From Malachius bipustulatus (lineage: Eukaryota; Arthropoda; Insecta; Coleoptera; Melyridae), in assembly GCA_910589415.1 (NCBI GenBank), contig OU342637.1, positions 39,524,162 through 39,588,161 of the forward strand: DNA of 64,000 nucleotides, read 5' to 3'. This document shows positions 11,568-23,801 of the stretch, piece by piece. The position numbers and the translations under genes are program-made. Position 1 is the first letter of the stretch. Every line of letters starts with the position of its first letter. The notes under the pieces were generated by a model that was given only the letters and a program-made list of their open reading frames with translations, was not told the origin of the DNA and made no database searches.

Positions 11568-13783
11568 TACAGGGTGTCTCTAAAAGGTACCACCAACGTT
11601 CTACCACAGATTCCCGAGGAAAAAATATGCCGATTTAACCGAACTTATCCATGTCCAAAGTTGTACCCTTTTCAAGATACGGCCCTTAAAAGGGGGTCAA
11701 CTAAATACTCATTTTCCAGAATAAGTCAAAAATGGTTTAAACGAGAAACTTCAAAATTTCACCACCTACTACTATTGTTAAGACCAATAAACTGACGTAG
11801 TCTTACAAACATTGACGTACAGGATGTTCCTATTTTTGATGTCGCGTCTCACGTTTGACCCCAGAACTTTTTTATCCGCACGCCACTGATTAATTTTGTA
11901 TTTTTTATCTAAAGGTTGAACTTTTTGCGCCCTTATAAAAATTTTGTATCTTGCATGGTTTCCCCGTCATTAATTTTCAATGATACACCCACAATGCTGA
12001 AAACGTATTTGAAAAATGTAATTTTTACTTAACATTAAGTAACATTAAATAAATAATAACACATGCAGAACGTTAACATAAGCTCTCTGGATTAAATGTG
12101 TTTAGAAATACCCAGAACAAGCAAATAATTTTATTTCAGAAAGACGACATTGTTCATACCTATTAATAACATTAGTTGTGTTCACGTACTTTCAACAGAT
12201 GACCAAAATTCAAAATGACCACCATTCATCCGTATGCATAAATCTATGCGGCGTAAAAAATTGAAATGCACCCTTTGTATCATTTCCACATCATTTCGGA
12301 GAATCACTACTGCGTCTTGAATTCGTCTCCACAGATCCTGTTCTTGATTTACGGGTGTTGAATACACCATTGTTTTTAATGTTCCCCAAAGAAAATAATC
12401 CAAGGGGGTTAAGTCAGGGGAGCGTGGTGGCCAGTTAACAGGAGCATCGTTTCCTCTACCAATCCATTTATTTGCATAATGCTCATGTAAATGATTCCTA
12501 ACTGCCAAAGTGAAGTGTGGGGGTGCACCATCATGCATGAACCACATATTTCGGCGAAGCTCTATAGGTATATCATCGAACAGATCGGATAAAGTATTTC
12601 GAAGGTGGTCTAAGTAATGATCACCATTTAATCTGTTTGGCAGTAGAACGGGACCAACAATAAAATTATCAATGATACCTGCCCACACATTTACTCTAAA
12701 TTCATGCTGGTGATGCGTTGTTTTAGTTGCGTGTGGATTTTCATCCCCATAAACATGTTCATTGTGAAGGTTTGTCATGCCTCTTCTAGTGAAACAAGCT
12801 TCGTCTGTAAACAGAATTTGTTTATGAAAGTTAATATTTTGAACTCGTTCTTGTCTAATAAATCGGCAAAAACCTAAACGCAAGTCTGCATCTAAAGGTA
12901 GGAGATCTTGTACTAATTGAAGATGGTATGGATGTAAAAGTTGTTCTTTTAACACTCTATGAACAACATCTTTACATACTCCTACTGCTCTGCCCAATCG
13001 TCTCGTGCTCGTTGTCGGATCTTCGTCAACTCTGATCAGAATTGCTGCTTCAACATTAGGAGTTCTTGTTGTACGTTGTCGCCCATAATTAGCTGTAACA
13101 GCAACAAACCTTCCAGTTTCGCGAAGGCGCCTTTCAACTGCGGCAAAAGTCTGACGATGTGGTACACGACGGTCAGGAAATTTTTCAGAGTACAACCTAA
13201 CGCATTCGTGTCCATTTCCTTCACAATATCCATATACTAAGAGCATGTCGGTATACTCTTCGTTGGAGTATTGCATAGCCATAATTACAACAAGCAATAA
13301 ATTAATTAGTTACTCTAAGCACATTTTTCAAATACGTTTTCAGCATTGTGGGTGTATCATTGAAAATTACTGACGGGGAAACCATGCAAGATACAAAATT
13401 TTTATAAGGGCGCAAAAAGTTCAGTAATACTTCAACCTTAAGATAAAAAATACAAAATTAATCAGTGGCGTGCGGATAAAAAAGTTATGGGGTCAAACGT
13501 GAGACGCGACATCAAAAATAGGAACACCCTGTACGTCAATGTTTGTAAGACTACTTCAGTTTATTGGTCTTAACAATAGTAGTAGGTGGTGAAATTTTGA
13601 AGTTTCTCGTTTAAACCATTTTTGACTTATTCTGGAAAATGAGTATTTAGTTGACCCCCTTTTAAGGGCTGTATCTTGAAAAGGGTACAACTTTGGACAT
13701 GGATAAGTTCGGTTAAATCGGCATATTTTTTCCTCGGGAATCTGTGGTAGAACGTTGGTGGTACCTTTTAGAGACATCCTGTA
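11568..13783 (-). mobile_element. Complete DDxD mariner-related transposon with about 460-bp inverted ends
   Basis: The left end TACAGGGTGTCTCTAAAAGG is matched by the inverted right end CCTTTTAGAGACATCCTGTA. The arms (about 11568-12021 and 13320-13783) pair along their length, and a complete transposase gene lies between them on the minus strand. TA is present at both edges. It split a LINE reading frame cleanly, which fixes the insertion boundaries. The open transposase frame suggests a young copy. Its long arms resemble those of the gene-less foldback elements in this window. Confidence 0.85.
12182..13282 (-). CDS. DDxD transposase, 366 aa, intact
   Basis: This transposase would excise and reinsert the surrounding element. 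I take the ATG at 13282. Residues about 1-60 form an insect-transposase N-terminal helix-turn-helix region (motifs EEYTDMLLVYG, CVRLYSEKFPDRR, RQTFAAVERRL) of the kind called DUF4817 in some insect proteins. A second DNA-binding helix region follows (about 75-115, STRRLGRAVGV). The catalytic residues are Asp160 (FTDEACF), Asp251 (MHDGAPPH) and Asp295 (TPLDYFLWG). The last spacing is 43 residues, longer than classic mariner DD34D, because of a small insertion before NWPPRSPDL. There are no internal stops. The gene is flanked by the element's long inverted repeats. The closest relative in the window is the truncated copy at 9324-9959. The family name is less certain than the superfamily. Confidence 0.85.
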   Translation of the reverse strand: MAMQYSNEEYTDMLLVYGYCEGNGHECVRLYSEKFPDRRVPHRQTFAAVERRLRETGRFVAVTANYGRQRTTRTPNVEAAILIRVDEDPTTSTRRLGRAVGVCKDVVHRVLKEQLLHPYHLQLVQDLLPLDADLRLGFCRFIRQERVQNINFHKQILFTDEACFTRRGMTNLHNEHVYGDENPHATKTTHHQHEFRVNVWAGIIDNFIVGPVLLPNRLNGDHYLDHLRNTLSDLFDDIPIELRRNMWFMHDGAPPHFTLAVRNHLHEHYANKWIGRGNDAPVNWPPRSPDLTPLDYFLWGTLKTMVYSTPVNQEQDLWRRIQDAVVILRNDVEMIQRVHFNFLRRIDLCIRMNGGHFEFWSSVEST

Positions 13784-13786
13784 TAT

Positions 13787-15347
13787 TAGTTTCCTAAGTT
13801 TCTTTACGATGAAGTCGATGTGTTCTTTCCACTTTAAGTTTTGATCTACATGTACTCCTAAATACTTGACTGTGTTCGTTCTTTGTATAGTAATACAGCC
13901 ACATCCAGTTACTCGAGAGCAGGCATCATGGTGGACAGGAATATGATCTTTTACTGGTTGATCTTGTTTTGTCAAAGAAAACGTAATAAATTTCGTTTTG
14001 CTTATATTTAAGCTTAACAAATTATTACTCAGCCAATTTTTAACTTTTATCATTTCATTCTGTACCTTATCATACAGGAGATTCCAGGTGTCACCCTGGA
14101 ATATTATTGCTGTGTCATCAGCATACGAAACGATCTGTCCATTTATATTTTTTGAATCTGTGAACCTGTTTATGTACAGTATGAACAACAACGGACCCAA
14201 TATTGTTCCCTGCGGTATGCCCGTTTTTATATGCCTCTGTTCACTCTCTATTCCATTCAGTCTGACACACTGTTTCCTGTCCCTCAAATAATCTGGGAAT
14301 ATATCCAACGCTATCCCTCGATCTCCAAACTCGATAACACCCCAAGCAATTTCTTATGATTAACCGTGTCAAAAGCCCTGGCGAGGTCCGAAAATCTCAC
14401 TAGGCACTTTTTATTATTATTCATGCTGTCTATGATGTTTTCTATTAAATGAGTGATTGCGTGTTCGGTATTTAAATTCTTCCTAAAGCCAAATTGCCTG
14501 GAAGATATGACTTTATTAGCTTCCAAAAAATTCATTAACCTATCTTTCAGACACTTCTTAAATATTTTAGCAAAAACATTTAATAGCGAAATTGGTCTAT
14601 AGTTTGTCACTTTGCTTTTTTCTCCCGCTTTGTATATGGGGCATACCACAGACTCTTTCCATTTTGTGGGAATTTCCCCTGAGGTGATAGTTAGGTTTAT
14701 TATGTACCTCAACGGTACTATTATTTGTTTATGAATATTTTTTGTTAATTTGACTGTAATGCAATCAGCTCCCGGTGCAGAATCGTTTTTTAACTGATTT
14801 ATATATACATAATCAATTCATTTTCTGTGACTGGGTTAATAAAGAACGATGTCTCGTTCACCGTATTTATGATGTCGTCTTTCAAGTTCGTTTGATTATT
14901 TTTAATTTCATTTGACATTTTTTCTCCAATGCTTACAAAAAATTGGTTAAATTCATTGGCTTTGTCTTCAGTGTTTGTTTTTATGACACTGTCTTTTCTA
15001 ATTATGTTGGTGTTGTGTTTACTATTTTGTGTTATTGGTGTATTTGTACTCTCTTTTATTGTTTTCCAAATTTTTCTGTAGTTATTTTTTGCCTGTCCAA
15101 TTATTTGTTCGTAGTACTTGTCTCTTGTGTTTTTTATGATCGAGTTTAATCTGTTTCTGTATTTTTTGTAATTATAAATGGCCTCAGGTGCACAATTATA
15201 ATTTAGCTGTCTTTTTAACTTGTCCCTATTTCTTATTGATGTTAATATTCCGTTTGTCATCCATTGTTTAATTTTTTTATTTTTACTATTTATATTTTTT
15301 AGGTATGTGTTGTTCTCTACGTTTGTTTGAATTATTCTCAGGAACAT
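13787..15347 (-). pseudogene. LINE ORF2 N-terminal and RT part, frameshifted
   Basis: The frames run downstream from 15347. The linker before the reverse transcriptase (WMTNGILTSIRNRDKL, NRLNSIIKNTRDKYY) comes first. Then come fingers (KWKESVVCPIYKAGEKS, NYRPISLLNVFAKIFKK), palm motif A (FSDLARAFDTVNH), the GIPQGTILGPLLFILYIN block and the catalytic YADD at about 14120. Frame breaks occur near 14790 and 14310. The frame stops at the DDxD transposon at 13783 and resumes on its far side. Residues upstream, including the endonuclease, are missing. Not functional. Confidence 0.85.
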
Positions 15348-15647
15348 ATCATAAGCCTCCTAAGATTTGTCAAATTAAGATTATTTTTAATATCAAGATT
15401 ATAGTTTAAACATTAGGCTTCAAGTTTTTATTTCCTGTAAATGGGTACACATGTACGTAAATAGTTGTTGGCACCCTGCCAATGACTGTATTCTAGGGTT
15501 TGCCAATAACTACAATAACAGTTTATTTTTTATTTTTCTGTTTTTTGTTTAGATTTTATATTATGAGTTTATAATTTTCTGTTCATTTTTTAGATTATTT
15601 ATAACAAATTGACTGTCATTTTTAACCCCTTACAGGTATCTTATAAA

Positions 15648-16932
15648 ATGGTGAAAGTTGAAGATGGTAAGACTTACAAAAAAAATATAACGAAAACGAC
15701 ATTCAAAAAGCTCTGAAAGCTATTTCAGAGGATGGAATGTCCAAAAAAAAAACTGCATCAAGAAAATATTGGATCCCTAGGGCCACGCTTCAATTTCGTT
15801 TAAGCGATAAGTTTCACAAAACGGGTCATGGCCCTAGTCCTACCCTTAGCATAGCAGAAGAGGATTTATTGGTTATGTGGATAGAGGCAAACTACAAAAA
15901 GGGTTTCCCACGTCGTATGGAGTATCACCCGGACAACGTTGATATAAAGCATTCCTAAAGCGACATCCCAACTTATCTCAGAGGACGGCCGAAGCTGTTA
16001 TACCTGCTAGTAGCAGAGTAAGTACTGATGTACGAACGTGGTTTGCTGGAATTGAATCATATCTAGAGGAAAAAAAACTTACGTCACATTGTACAAGATC
16101 CATCTAGAATTTACAATGGAGACGAGACAAACTTTTTACTTTGTCCCAAAAATACAAAAGTCTTAGCACCGCGGGGTTCCAAGAATGTTTATGAAGTTGA
16201 CCATGGGCAAGCCAAAACTTCACTCACTGTAATGTTCACTTTTTCAGCAAGTGGGATGGTCACCCCGCCAATGGTTATATACCCATATAAGCGGCTTCCG
16301 GTTGATATCATTAACTCGGCACCAAAGCAATGGGGTATCGGAAAAAATAATAACGTTTGGATGACCCGCGAAAATTTTTATGAATACATCAGCAAAGTCT
16401 TGTACCCTTTTTTTAAAAAAAAAAAACGTGCAATTCCCTATAATATTGTTCGTCGACGGACACAGCACACACCTGAATAAACTAAGCGAGTTGTGTACCA
16501 AATTAAAAATAATTTTAGTATCTCTTTCTTTACCCAAACATGACTAGGGTGTTACAACAGCATACGTTTCGGTCTTCAAACCAATGAAAGTTGGATGGAA
16601 ACGAGCCGTATTAGCTTGGCGAAGGGATCATCCAAATGAAAATCTTACAAAGGAAGTCTTTGCACCAATTTTGCAAACGGTTGTAGATAACTGCATAAAA
16701 CCCCATACGATTATTCATGGATTTCGCGCTACGGGTTTATATCCGTGGGACCCAAATGCCATCGACTTGTGCTTGGGTAAGACCCTTAAGTCCAAACAAA
16801 AAGCAGACAAAGTTGATAAAAAAAATCTATATCATACGAACAATTTGAAAACATAGTCGGAGAAGATACAATTATTGAAAGCTTCAATTTAGGCGAGGAG
16901 TGCTGCAACAATAAGCCTAGGGAATATGTATT
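15648..16932 (+). pseudogene. Pogo-type transposase, N-terminal and DDE part, frameshifted
   Basis: An N-terminal Psq/CENP-B-type helix-turn-helix (NITKTTFKK, then the TASRKYWIPRATLQFRLSDK region) is followed by the CENP-B-like second binding region (RTAEAVIPASSRV). The DDE_1 catalytic core has NGDETNFLLCPK (first Asp), SLTVMFTFSASG and LFVDGHSTHLN (second Asp). At the place of the third catalytic Asp, before SVFKPMKVGWKRAV, the sequence reads Tyr. Frame breaks lie near 15710, 15950, 16070, 16450 and 16550. Coding continues as ENIVGEDTIIESFNLGEECC up to the 6.9-kb insertion and resumes at 23802. Inactive. Confidence 0.85.
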
Positions 16933-18995
16933 CATTGTTGTATAAAATATGGCAGACATTTGTGTGTGAATCCTGTAACGGTGCTTACCTGGGTCCCTGC
17001 AGATTGTGTTAAATATCCCTGTGATTCCCTGATTTCTGTAGTCGGTCTCATAGTCCGGAACGATGGAAAATTTTGTATGGGAGGAGATACGATACCAATG
17101 AGACAAAATTGTTTTCCTTAGCCCTCATTTATTTGAATTGTTACATTGTCTAGCAAGGTGTTGGCCATATTATCTGTTTTATACATTTTACATCCAGTTG
17201 GTATTACTTACAATTCGCCTTAATGCTATTTAAATTCAATAGAAGAGAAGCCTTCACCTTGTAGAATCGTTTCTGGGCTTAATTATTTATTACAAAACAT
17301 TTTAACTAAGAGAATTCGTTCATATACGAATCTTTTGTTTGAGTTTACCTATTCCCTGTTTGTACCTTTGTTACCTAGAGAACTCATTTATCTAAGTTTC
17401 TGCCTTAATATGGCGATAACTTAGTTTTATGACTTTAGTATCATGTGTATCTATTTTGTTGACCAAGTCCTTGATTTAAAATAAAATTATTCACTCTCTC
17501 AAATTATGAATTTAATTTAACTGCAATTTATTTATTAATAATCATATATCAGTTTGTTTCAGATGTTTAAAACTTTGTGTACGCTCCTTGTATAAATATT
17601 AACTAGATGGTTTGATTTATTCTCTTGAATCTATTCATTCCAAGAATGCCTTTGTTTGTAGCTAAAATGCTTTTGTTTTCATGATTTTATTAGACAGAAT
17701 CCCAGTCTTGTTTCGATTTGGCTTAACGAAACAGTAGGTAAATTATAAATAAAAAGATAGCTTGTATTGGAGCGAAATGAAGATCTCAGTTTTTTATTAT
17801 AATTCAAATAAATTTCCTTCCGTCGATATTTCGTCAGTCTAGTTATTTATACATCCAAGAATGTAGACGCTATTGTATTATATTATTATAGTTCAATAAA
17901 CATTCCAGAGGAATTAATGCATCCTTTTTCAGGGCTGCGGCGTATTACGCACTTGTGAAATCATTCAATAAGATTCATAAATCGTCTAAAATAATATAAC
18001 ACACAAAATATCTCTATCTATGCCTCGAGAATTGGATTGTTTTATTATTGAAGGACCGGAATTTTTACAACCAACAATAGTTATTCATCTAGTCTTTATG
18101 AAATTATATTTTAACACCATTAAATAATTTCTGGGTCTACACTATTTTACAGCAACTAACAGTTTCATTTATTTAAAATCTGGTTCGATTGGAATTTATG
18201 TTTTAATTTATTAGCTTATTATTTAATTATTGTCAGCTCATATTATTCGATTAGACTGAATTATAATTTCTTTAATAATTATTCAGTTTTAACTTTGATT
18301 GTTTATCAGAAATTTACAATTTGCTATTCTTTCAGAAATGTACAAATTTTCCTGTCAACTGTGATTTGCTAAATCTTATATGAAATTTTCAATGAGTTCT
18401 CGCGGTACTTTAGGCTTTACTTATAAAAATAATTCATCTGAATCTTCAGGTTGGTTCGATTTATCCCTTGATCTGGAGACCCTTGTGGTATTATGGCCTT
18501 TACCATTTCTCCTCAGTTTCTAAGGAAATACGAAATTAGACAGTACCTAAATCTTTATATGCAAGTGCTTATTATACACTTAATTAAAGAACAATAATTT
18601 TCGGCTTCAACTTGTTACTTTAAAGTCTCTCAATTTAAAATATTTTGTCTATTTCTGTTTATCTCTGGTTGTTTAGAAATTTTATAAAAGTTTCGTTTCG
18701 TTGTACACATTCTGAAATAGATAAGCTTGCTTATTTGATTTATGAACATTTATGTTGATGACTGCATAAGAGATTTGATTGTTACTGATTTAATAACTTT
18801 ATGGCTCATTTCTTAGTAAATGGCTTTCGGATTAATTTTGTATTTAGTCATATTCATTTTCACACTTTAGGCTCATCTCGTTTATTTTGGTTGAATTCAT
18901 TAATTTATTTTATTTGATTGTTTTATTATAGTTTGTCAAATTTCCTGACATAATAAGTGTTGCCAGTTTGGGCAAATCTAATAACATGTCACAAT

Positions 18996-19290
18996 ACGCT
19001 CGCCGGCGTTTATAGGTCAATATCAAATACGCTCACCGGCGTTATTTGGTCAATAAGTTATTTATATATTGGTTGTCAATTTTGACTAAACTTTTATTTG
19101 TTTATAAGATATTGCCAGTTTCGGCTAATGTTGGTCTGTTTAGCTTTTATCACCTTTGGACTTGTTTCATTTTTGTTTATGCCAGTTTTTTACTGATGTC
19201 ACCTTTGGACAAATGTAATGTTTGTTTATAATATGTGGCCATTTTGGCTTGTGTCACCTTTGGACAAGTTTTGTTATCATATAGGTTGGC
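18996..19290. repeat. Degenerate minisatellite, left part
   Basis: Repeated words GTCACCTTTGGACAAG, TTATAATATGT and TTGCCAGTTT/TTGCCATTTT recur about every 60 bp, with CGCTCGCCGGCG-like words at the start (about 18999, 19029). The array is cut by the foldback at 19311-20395 and resumes to its right. Confidence 0.55.
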
Positions 19291-19310
19291 CATAGTATAC
19301 TCAAATTCAT

Positions 19311-20395
19311 CGAATAAAAATAAAAATCTAGGTCATATGAGTATAATTTATTGAAAAAAGAGCTTGCCAACCGGTTTCGGGGGTTAGCCCATCATCAGGA
19401 CAATTGTCAGTTATTGGCAATTCCAGAAATTTACAGGTGTTAACATTGCTTACAAATGTGATATATGAAGATGAAAGCTCTATTATAAGAATCAACAACA
19501 ATTGTACAAAAATTTCAGTGAATTATGTTAATCACATCGATGTTAAATATAATTTAAACCTTTTCGAAGTGAAAAGGGTTGAGATTGTTTTACCTATTGA
19601 AGATAGGATTTGATATTACATATTAATTCGACATTTTTAATAGAGCAAGTTAAACTGGACCGAACCGTGAGGCGGGACGACCAGGAAAATGATCATTCCT
19701 GAAATGATTTTGAAAATCATTTTCCTGGTCGTCCCGCCTCACGGTTCGGTCCAGTTTAACTTGCTCTATTAAAAATGTCGAATTAATATGTAATATCAAA
19801 TCCTATCTTCAATAGGTAAAACAATCTCAACCCTTTTCACTTCGAAAAGGTTTAAATTATATTTAACATCGATGTGATTAACATAATTCACTGAAATTTT
19901 TGTACAATTGTTGTTGATTCTTATAATAGAGCTTTCATCTTCATATATCACATTTGTAAGCAATGTAGGCGGGACGACCAGGAAAATGATCATTCCTGAA
20001 ATGATTTTGAAAATCATTTTCCTGGTCGTCCCGCCTCACGGTTCGGTCCAGTTTAACTTGCTCTATTAAAAATGTCGAATTAATATGTAATATCAAATCC
20101 TATCTTCAATAGGTAAAACAATCTCAACCCTTTTCACTTCGAAAAGGTTTAAATTATATTTAACATCGATGTGATTAACATAATTCACTGAAATTTTTGT
20201 ACAATTGTTGTTGATTCTTATAATAGAGCTTTCATCTTCATATATCACATTTGTAAGCAATGTTAACACCTGTAAATTTCTGGAATTGCCAATAACTGAC
20301 AATTGTCCTGATGATGGGCTAATCCCCGAAACCGGTTGACAAGCTCTTTTTTCAATAAATTATACTCATATGACCTAGATTTTTATTTTTATTCG
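19311..20395. repeat. Foldback unit with duplicated inner arm and two central palindromes
   Basis: The outer arms (about 19311-19675 and 20030-20395) are inverted copies. A third, partial arm lies at about 19731-19966. Two copies of a perfect-looking palindrome containing GGAAAATGATCATTCC and its complement are at 19679-19730 and 19976-20027. Thus the same 200-bp stretch occurs once forward and twice inverted; open frames in all three are copies of one another and not evidence of a gene. The outer ends carry ATTTTTATTTTTATTCG-type sequence. The element split a minisatellite. Confidence 0.8.
20308..20340 (+). other. Hammerhead-like ribozyme motif (tentative)
   Basis: CTGATGA is followed by a short GGG/CCC-capable stem, then GAAAC and the palindrome ACCGGT. 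This is the order of the conserved hammerhead core (CUGAUGA, helix II, GAAA, helix III). Helix III would be only three pairs, as in dimer-type hammerheads of retroelements. One core-adjacent pair is a U-C mismatch and helix I was not proven. The same motif is inverted at 19374-19398. Confidence 0.3.
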
Positions 20396-20520
20396 AAGTT
20401 TTGTTATTATTTATAATATGTTGCCATTTTAGGCTTGTGTCACCTTTGGACAAGTTTTATTATTATTTATAATATGTTGCCATTTTAGGCTTGTGTCACC
20501 TTTGGACAAGTTTTGAGACT
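20396..20520. repeat. Minisatellite, right part: 62-bp tandem unit
   Basis: Two adjacent near-identical copies contain TATAATATGTTGCCATTTTA and GTCACCTTTGGACAAGTTTT, continuing the array at 18996-19290 across the foldback insertion. CGGCGGTAT-containing repeats near 20820 and 20925 are a further, different pair. Confidence 0.65.
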
Positions 20521-23500
20521 GCCTTAAATATTTGTGATTTTGATTCTTTTTACTTGTATTTAAATTTGTCAACGCCGAGTTTTCCCTTCTCTCTTTTGAT
20601 ATATTAATGGGTTACTGTTTTATTTACCAAGTTATAGATACGCACAACGGCGTAGTTTCCAAAATTAGACCAATTCAGACAATTTTCAACCAATTCAAAC
20701 AACACATCGCTCGTCAGCGGCATCGCTTTGCGGCATCGTTCGTCAACGGAATATTATTTATTACAATTTTTTATATATGGTTGCTCCCCACGAGAGCACA
20801 GCAACTTAGACCTTCGCTCGCCGGCGGTATTTTATTTATTTGCATATCAATTATTTATTTATTTGTTTGTTTTTTTTTTATATATTGTTACTCCCCCACG
20901 AAGGCACAGTAACACTTCGCTAGCCGGCGGTATACCTAAATTATGTTGGAGCTTGATGACGATTTAATCTAGGAAAACACTAGGATATAGGTTACTCGGA
21001 AGAAAGACTCGAATTCCACACGCTGAAGGAGCCTAGAGTCCAACAACGGAAAGACGAGAGCACGCTAAAAAGTTTCTACGCACTTCAAAGCGTGTTACTT
21101 TCTTACTAGAAGATTTTAGTGATTCTGAACTGAGTTTATGACGTTGCCTTTCTGAAACCTGCCAGATCCACGATGCTCAGTCCTGCCACCGACATTGTTT
21201 TTCTACGGAGAGCACGACTCCCTCTACACGCCTAGAGAGCCGTAGAGCTAGTCTAAGCGGACAAGAGCTATCCTAAAGCAATAGCGTCTAGGGCTATGCT
21301 AAGGTACCGGCCTCTATCCAAGAAAAAGTTTTTCAGAACAGAGCTCCATGAACTGTCAGCTAGCAAAAATGACAAGGTCGGGAATTATCATATTTGTCCT
21401 AATTTCTCTGAGAGCAGAAAAGTTGAAATTGTCATATTGGAAGTGGCAAGTCAAGAGTGACTCTTCCTATTGTTGAAAGAACAGTTCAGAATGTTTTGGA
21501 AGTATTTTAGAAGTTCAAGGAAAGCAATTTATTTCACTGATCATCCTTTTGGACTTAGAAAAGTATATTTTGACTTTCTATTTCTTTATTAAGTTTTTCT
21601 TTCTTGTCAAATGACGAATAATTAGTAGATCTGTATTAGATCTGCATTAGGAATTATAATAGAAGTTGTTAGATGCTTATTTTAAAGCTCATTTGAAACT
21701 GAGAAAGTTGACATGAGTAATGACGTCATTGTGCCCTGAGGCAAACGTCTCTATGATTTATGCTGGTTGGGTATCAATACATGATAAACCATTTTCGACT
21801 AATTTTACGTCGTAATCGAGATTATCGATCCTTCTGTGTTTTCCTTGTCGTCTGTGATGAAATAATTTGGTAAAAAAAACGTTTGTTAAATAATTGTGGT
21901 TTTGATGATCTTTTAATTTACCTATTTCAAGAAATAAGGCCTTTCACCCAATCACTAGGTTTCCTGCATTATGCTTACGGCATTTGCGACAAACTATCCA
22001 AGTCAATCAGAGGCTCATTGTTTTCAACAAATCTGACTGTACAACCTTCAAAATTGCAGATGACCAAAAATAACCCATTAATATCATTTTCTAACATTTC
22101 GAGAACGTATATTTTTCATATATGGACAGGTGTTTTACATTCACTGCCACACAGTCACACTTCACCTACCTATTCTTATCTTAACTAACTTTTCTAATTT
22201 ATGCTTATGGTTTTCCAATCATTGGCTTTTTTATACACTCGCTCTTCACAAATCACTTTGCGAAAAGCCCCTGGCGTCATATACAAATACACATACGTTC
22301 ATAGGAGTTTTGTCTTTAGTGATGATGATTGCTGATCAATCAAGCCAAACTTCCAGTCGCGATTTCTATGAGAGAAAAATCACATATCTGACTTTTATAT
22401 TGGGAAAACTAGGTCGTTGTAATTATTTTGTAAAGATAGAGATGCAGGCATAGCATACAGGCCCCACCCTGTACCCATGTGCATTCTATTATCATAATGT
22501 TTATTCATAAAAGCTTAAAGCTTATTTCATTTTAATGCATACTTAAATGTCATGTAGACAAATTTCAAATAAGACACTTTATTAGTCATTTAATTGTTAT
22601 TTGATAATCAAAAGAATTTTAATTAAGTTTGTCTTTTCAATAGACAGAGTTTGTAATAAAATTTATAAGTAACAATTTTATGCAGCACCAAATGAGTAAT
22701 AAGTTTAGTCAATGTATTTGTTTGCAAGCCTCTCTCCTTCAGAATATAATTTTGAAGTGATATTTTCTAATTGCATAATTATTTACACAATTATACTTAG
22801 TCATAATAATAGATCACCTTTCCAATCCATAAATCCACACAACATTTAAAATCATATCTTTTATAGTAATAAAATAAAATCAACAATTCAAATTATTCAC
22901 AAAGCAAATAATAATTTTGTGGTAACTTTTCTTCCAACTGTCATTTATTTCATGTTATATGCTATTTTAGGAAAATTCTATTTATTAGTAATTGCATTAG
23001 TAATTAATATTCAAATTTTGGATATTACAATCCTTTCAATAAATTAAATAGTTTGATTCGTTTTCCAATTTGGACTGTAGTTGGAAAATAAAGTTCTCCC
23101 TTAAATTGAAAAGATCTGACCTTTTGTAATCCCGCGTTGTCCTTCACAGGTACCTAGTTTGGCTTTTATACTACAGACTTTCTTCAAATTCTTCCCACAT
23201 CAACATGGAGACTTATCATAACTTTCGCCACTGACTCTAGATATAATAACCCAAAAAATTACCGTATTTTGATATGACACAAGTTTTGGATACTTTCATT
23301 TAATTATGGTATCTTATTATTGTAATCGCTTATAAGTATTTCATTATATTTCAGCAATTAATTATAGACCAGCAGGTCTAGCTTATTTCACCGCCTAATA
23401 CCAAGTGTTCTCTCGTTGCGCCTCCTCTTCCAGACATCTACCTCGTCCATTTCCCGGAACTTATATCCCCACTTTTCTTAATTTTGTATACGTCGTGAAT

Positions 23501-23801
23501 AAGTTTGTTCTGATACAGCTGCTTCCATCTAGTTGTAAAATCTTTCCCTACTATATTTTAATACAGCAATCATTTCTTCACACAAGAATTCTATACCATC
23601 GGTAGCGGTTACTATCAGACTACAGGCTTCTTTTACCGTCGTCTGTAGCTCGCGTATCAGGGGAATCCCCGGACGACCAGTCAGACCTGAAATATAGATT
23701 CCTTGCTGGTAGATCCGATCCACCGACTCGCACCATCATTTACGCTCGGTCGTATTCCTAGTGATCCTATAAGTCTACACTTGTTTAGGTATTTATGTAT
23801 T

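Larger units (their letters stand above)
10869..15362 (-). mobile_element. LINE retrotransposon, 5'-truncated, split by a DNA transposon
   Basis: A minus-strand non-LTR element. The 3' end is marked by a CAATAAA-type repeat tail at about 10878-10900, and the coding remains run from 15347 down to 11075. The endonuclease part is missing, so the copy is 5'-truncated. It lies inside the pogo 5' intron and is itself interrupted at 11568-13783. The reverse-transcriptase motifs place it with jockey/CR1-like LINEs; the clade was not resolved. Confidence 0.75.
16933..23793. mobile_element. 6.9-kb insertion of unknown class in the pogo gene, 8-bp target duplication
   Basis: The word TATGTATT at 16925-16932 is repeated at 23794-23801. 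The transposase frame is continuous if the interval and one copy are removed, so this is an insertion. No coding domain was recognised over 6.9 kb. It is T-rich on the plus strand, with a GC-richer patch at about 20980-21350, a degenerate minisatellite and a foldback unit near its middle. No clear terminal inverted repeat was seen at its edges. The 8-bp duplication fits hAT, P or Merlin-like elements; a large non-autonomous or deleted element is likely. Confidence 0.6.

Noticed and set aside
19404..20302. Three identical frames of about 70 codons
   Set aside because: They are inverted and direct copies of one foldback arm, begin at a non-ATG codon and match no domain.
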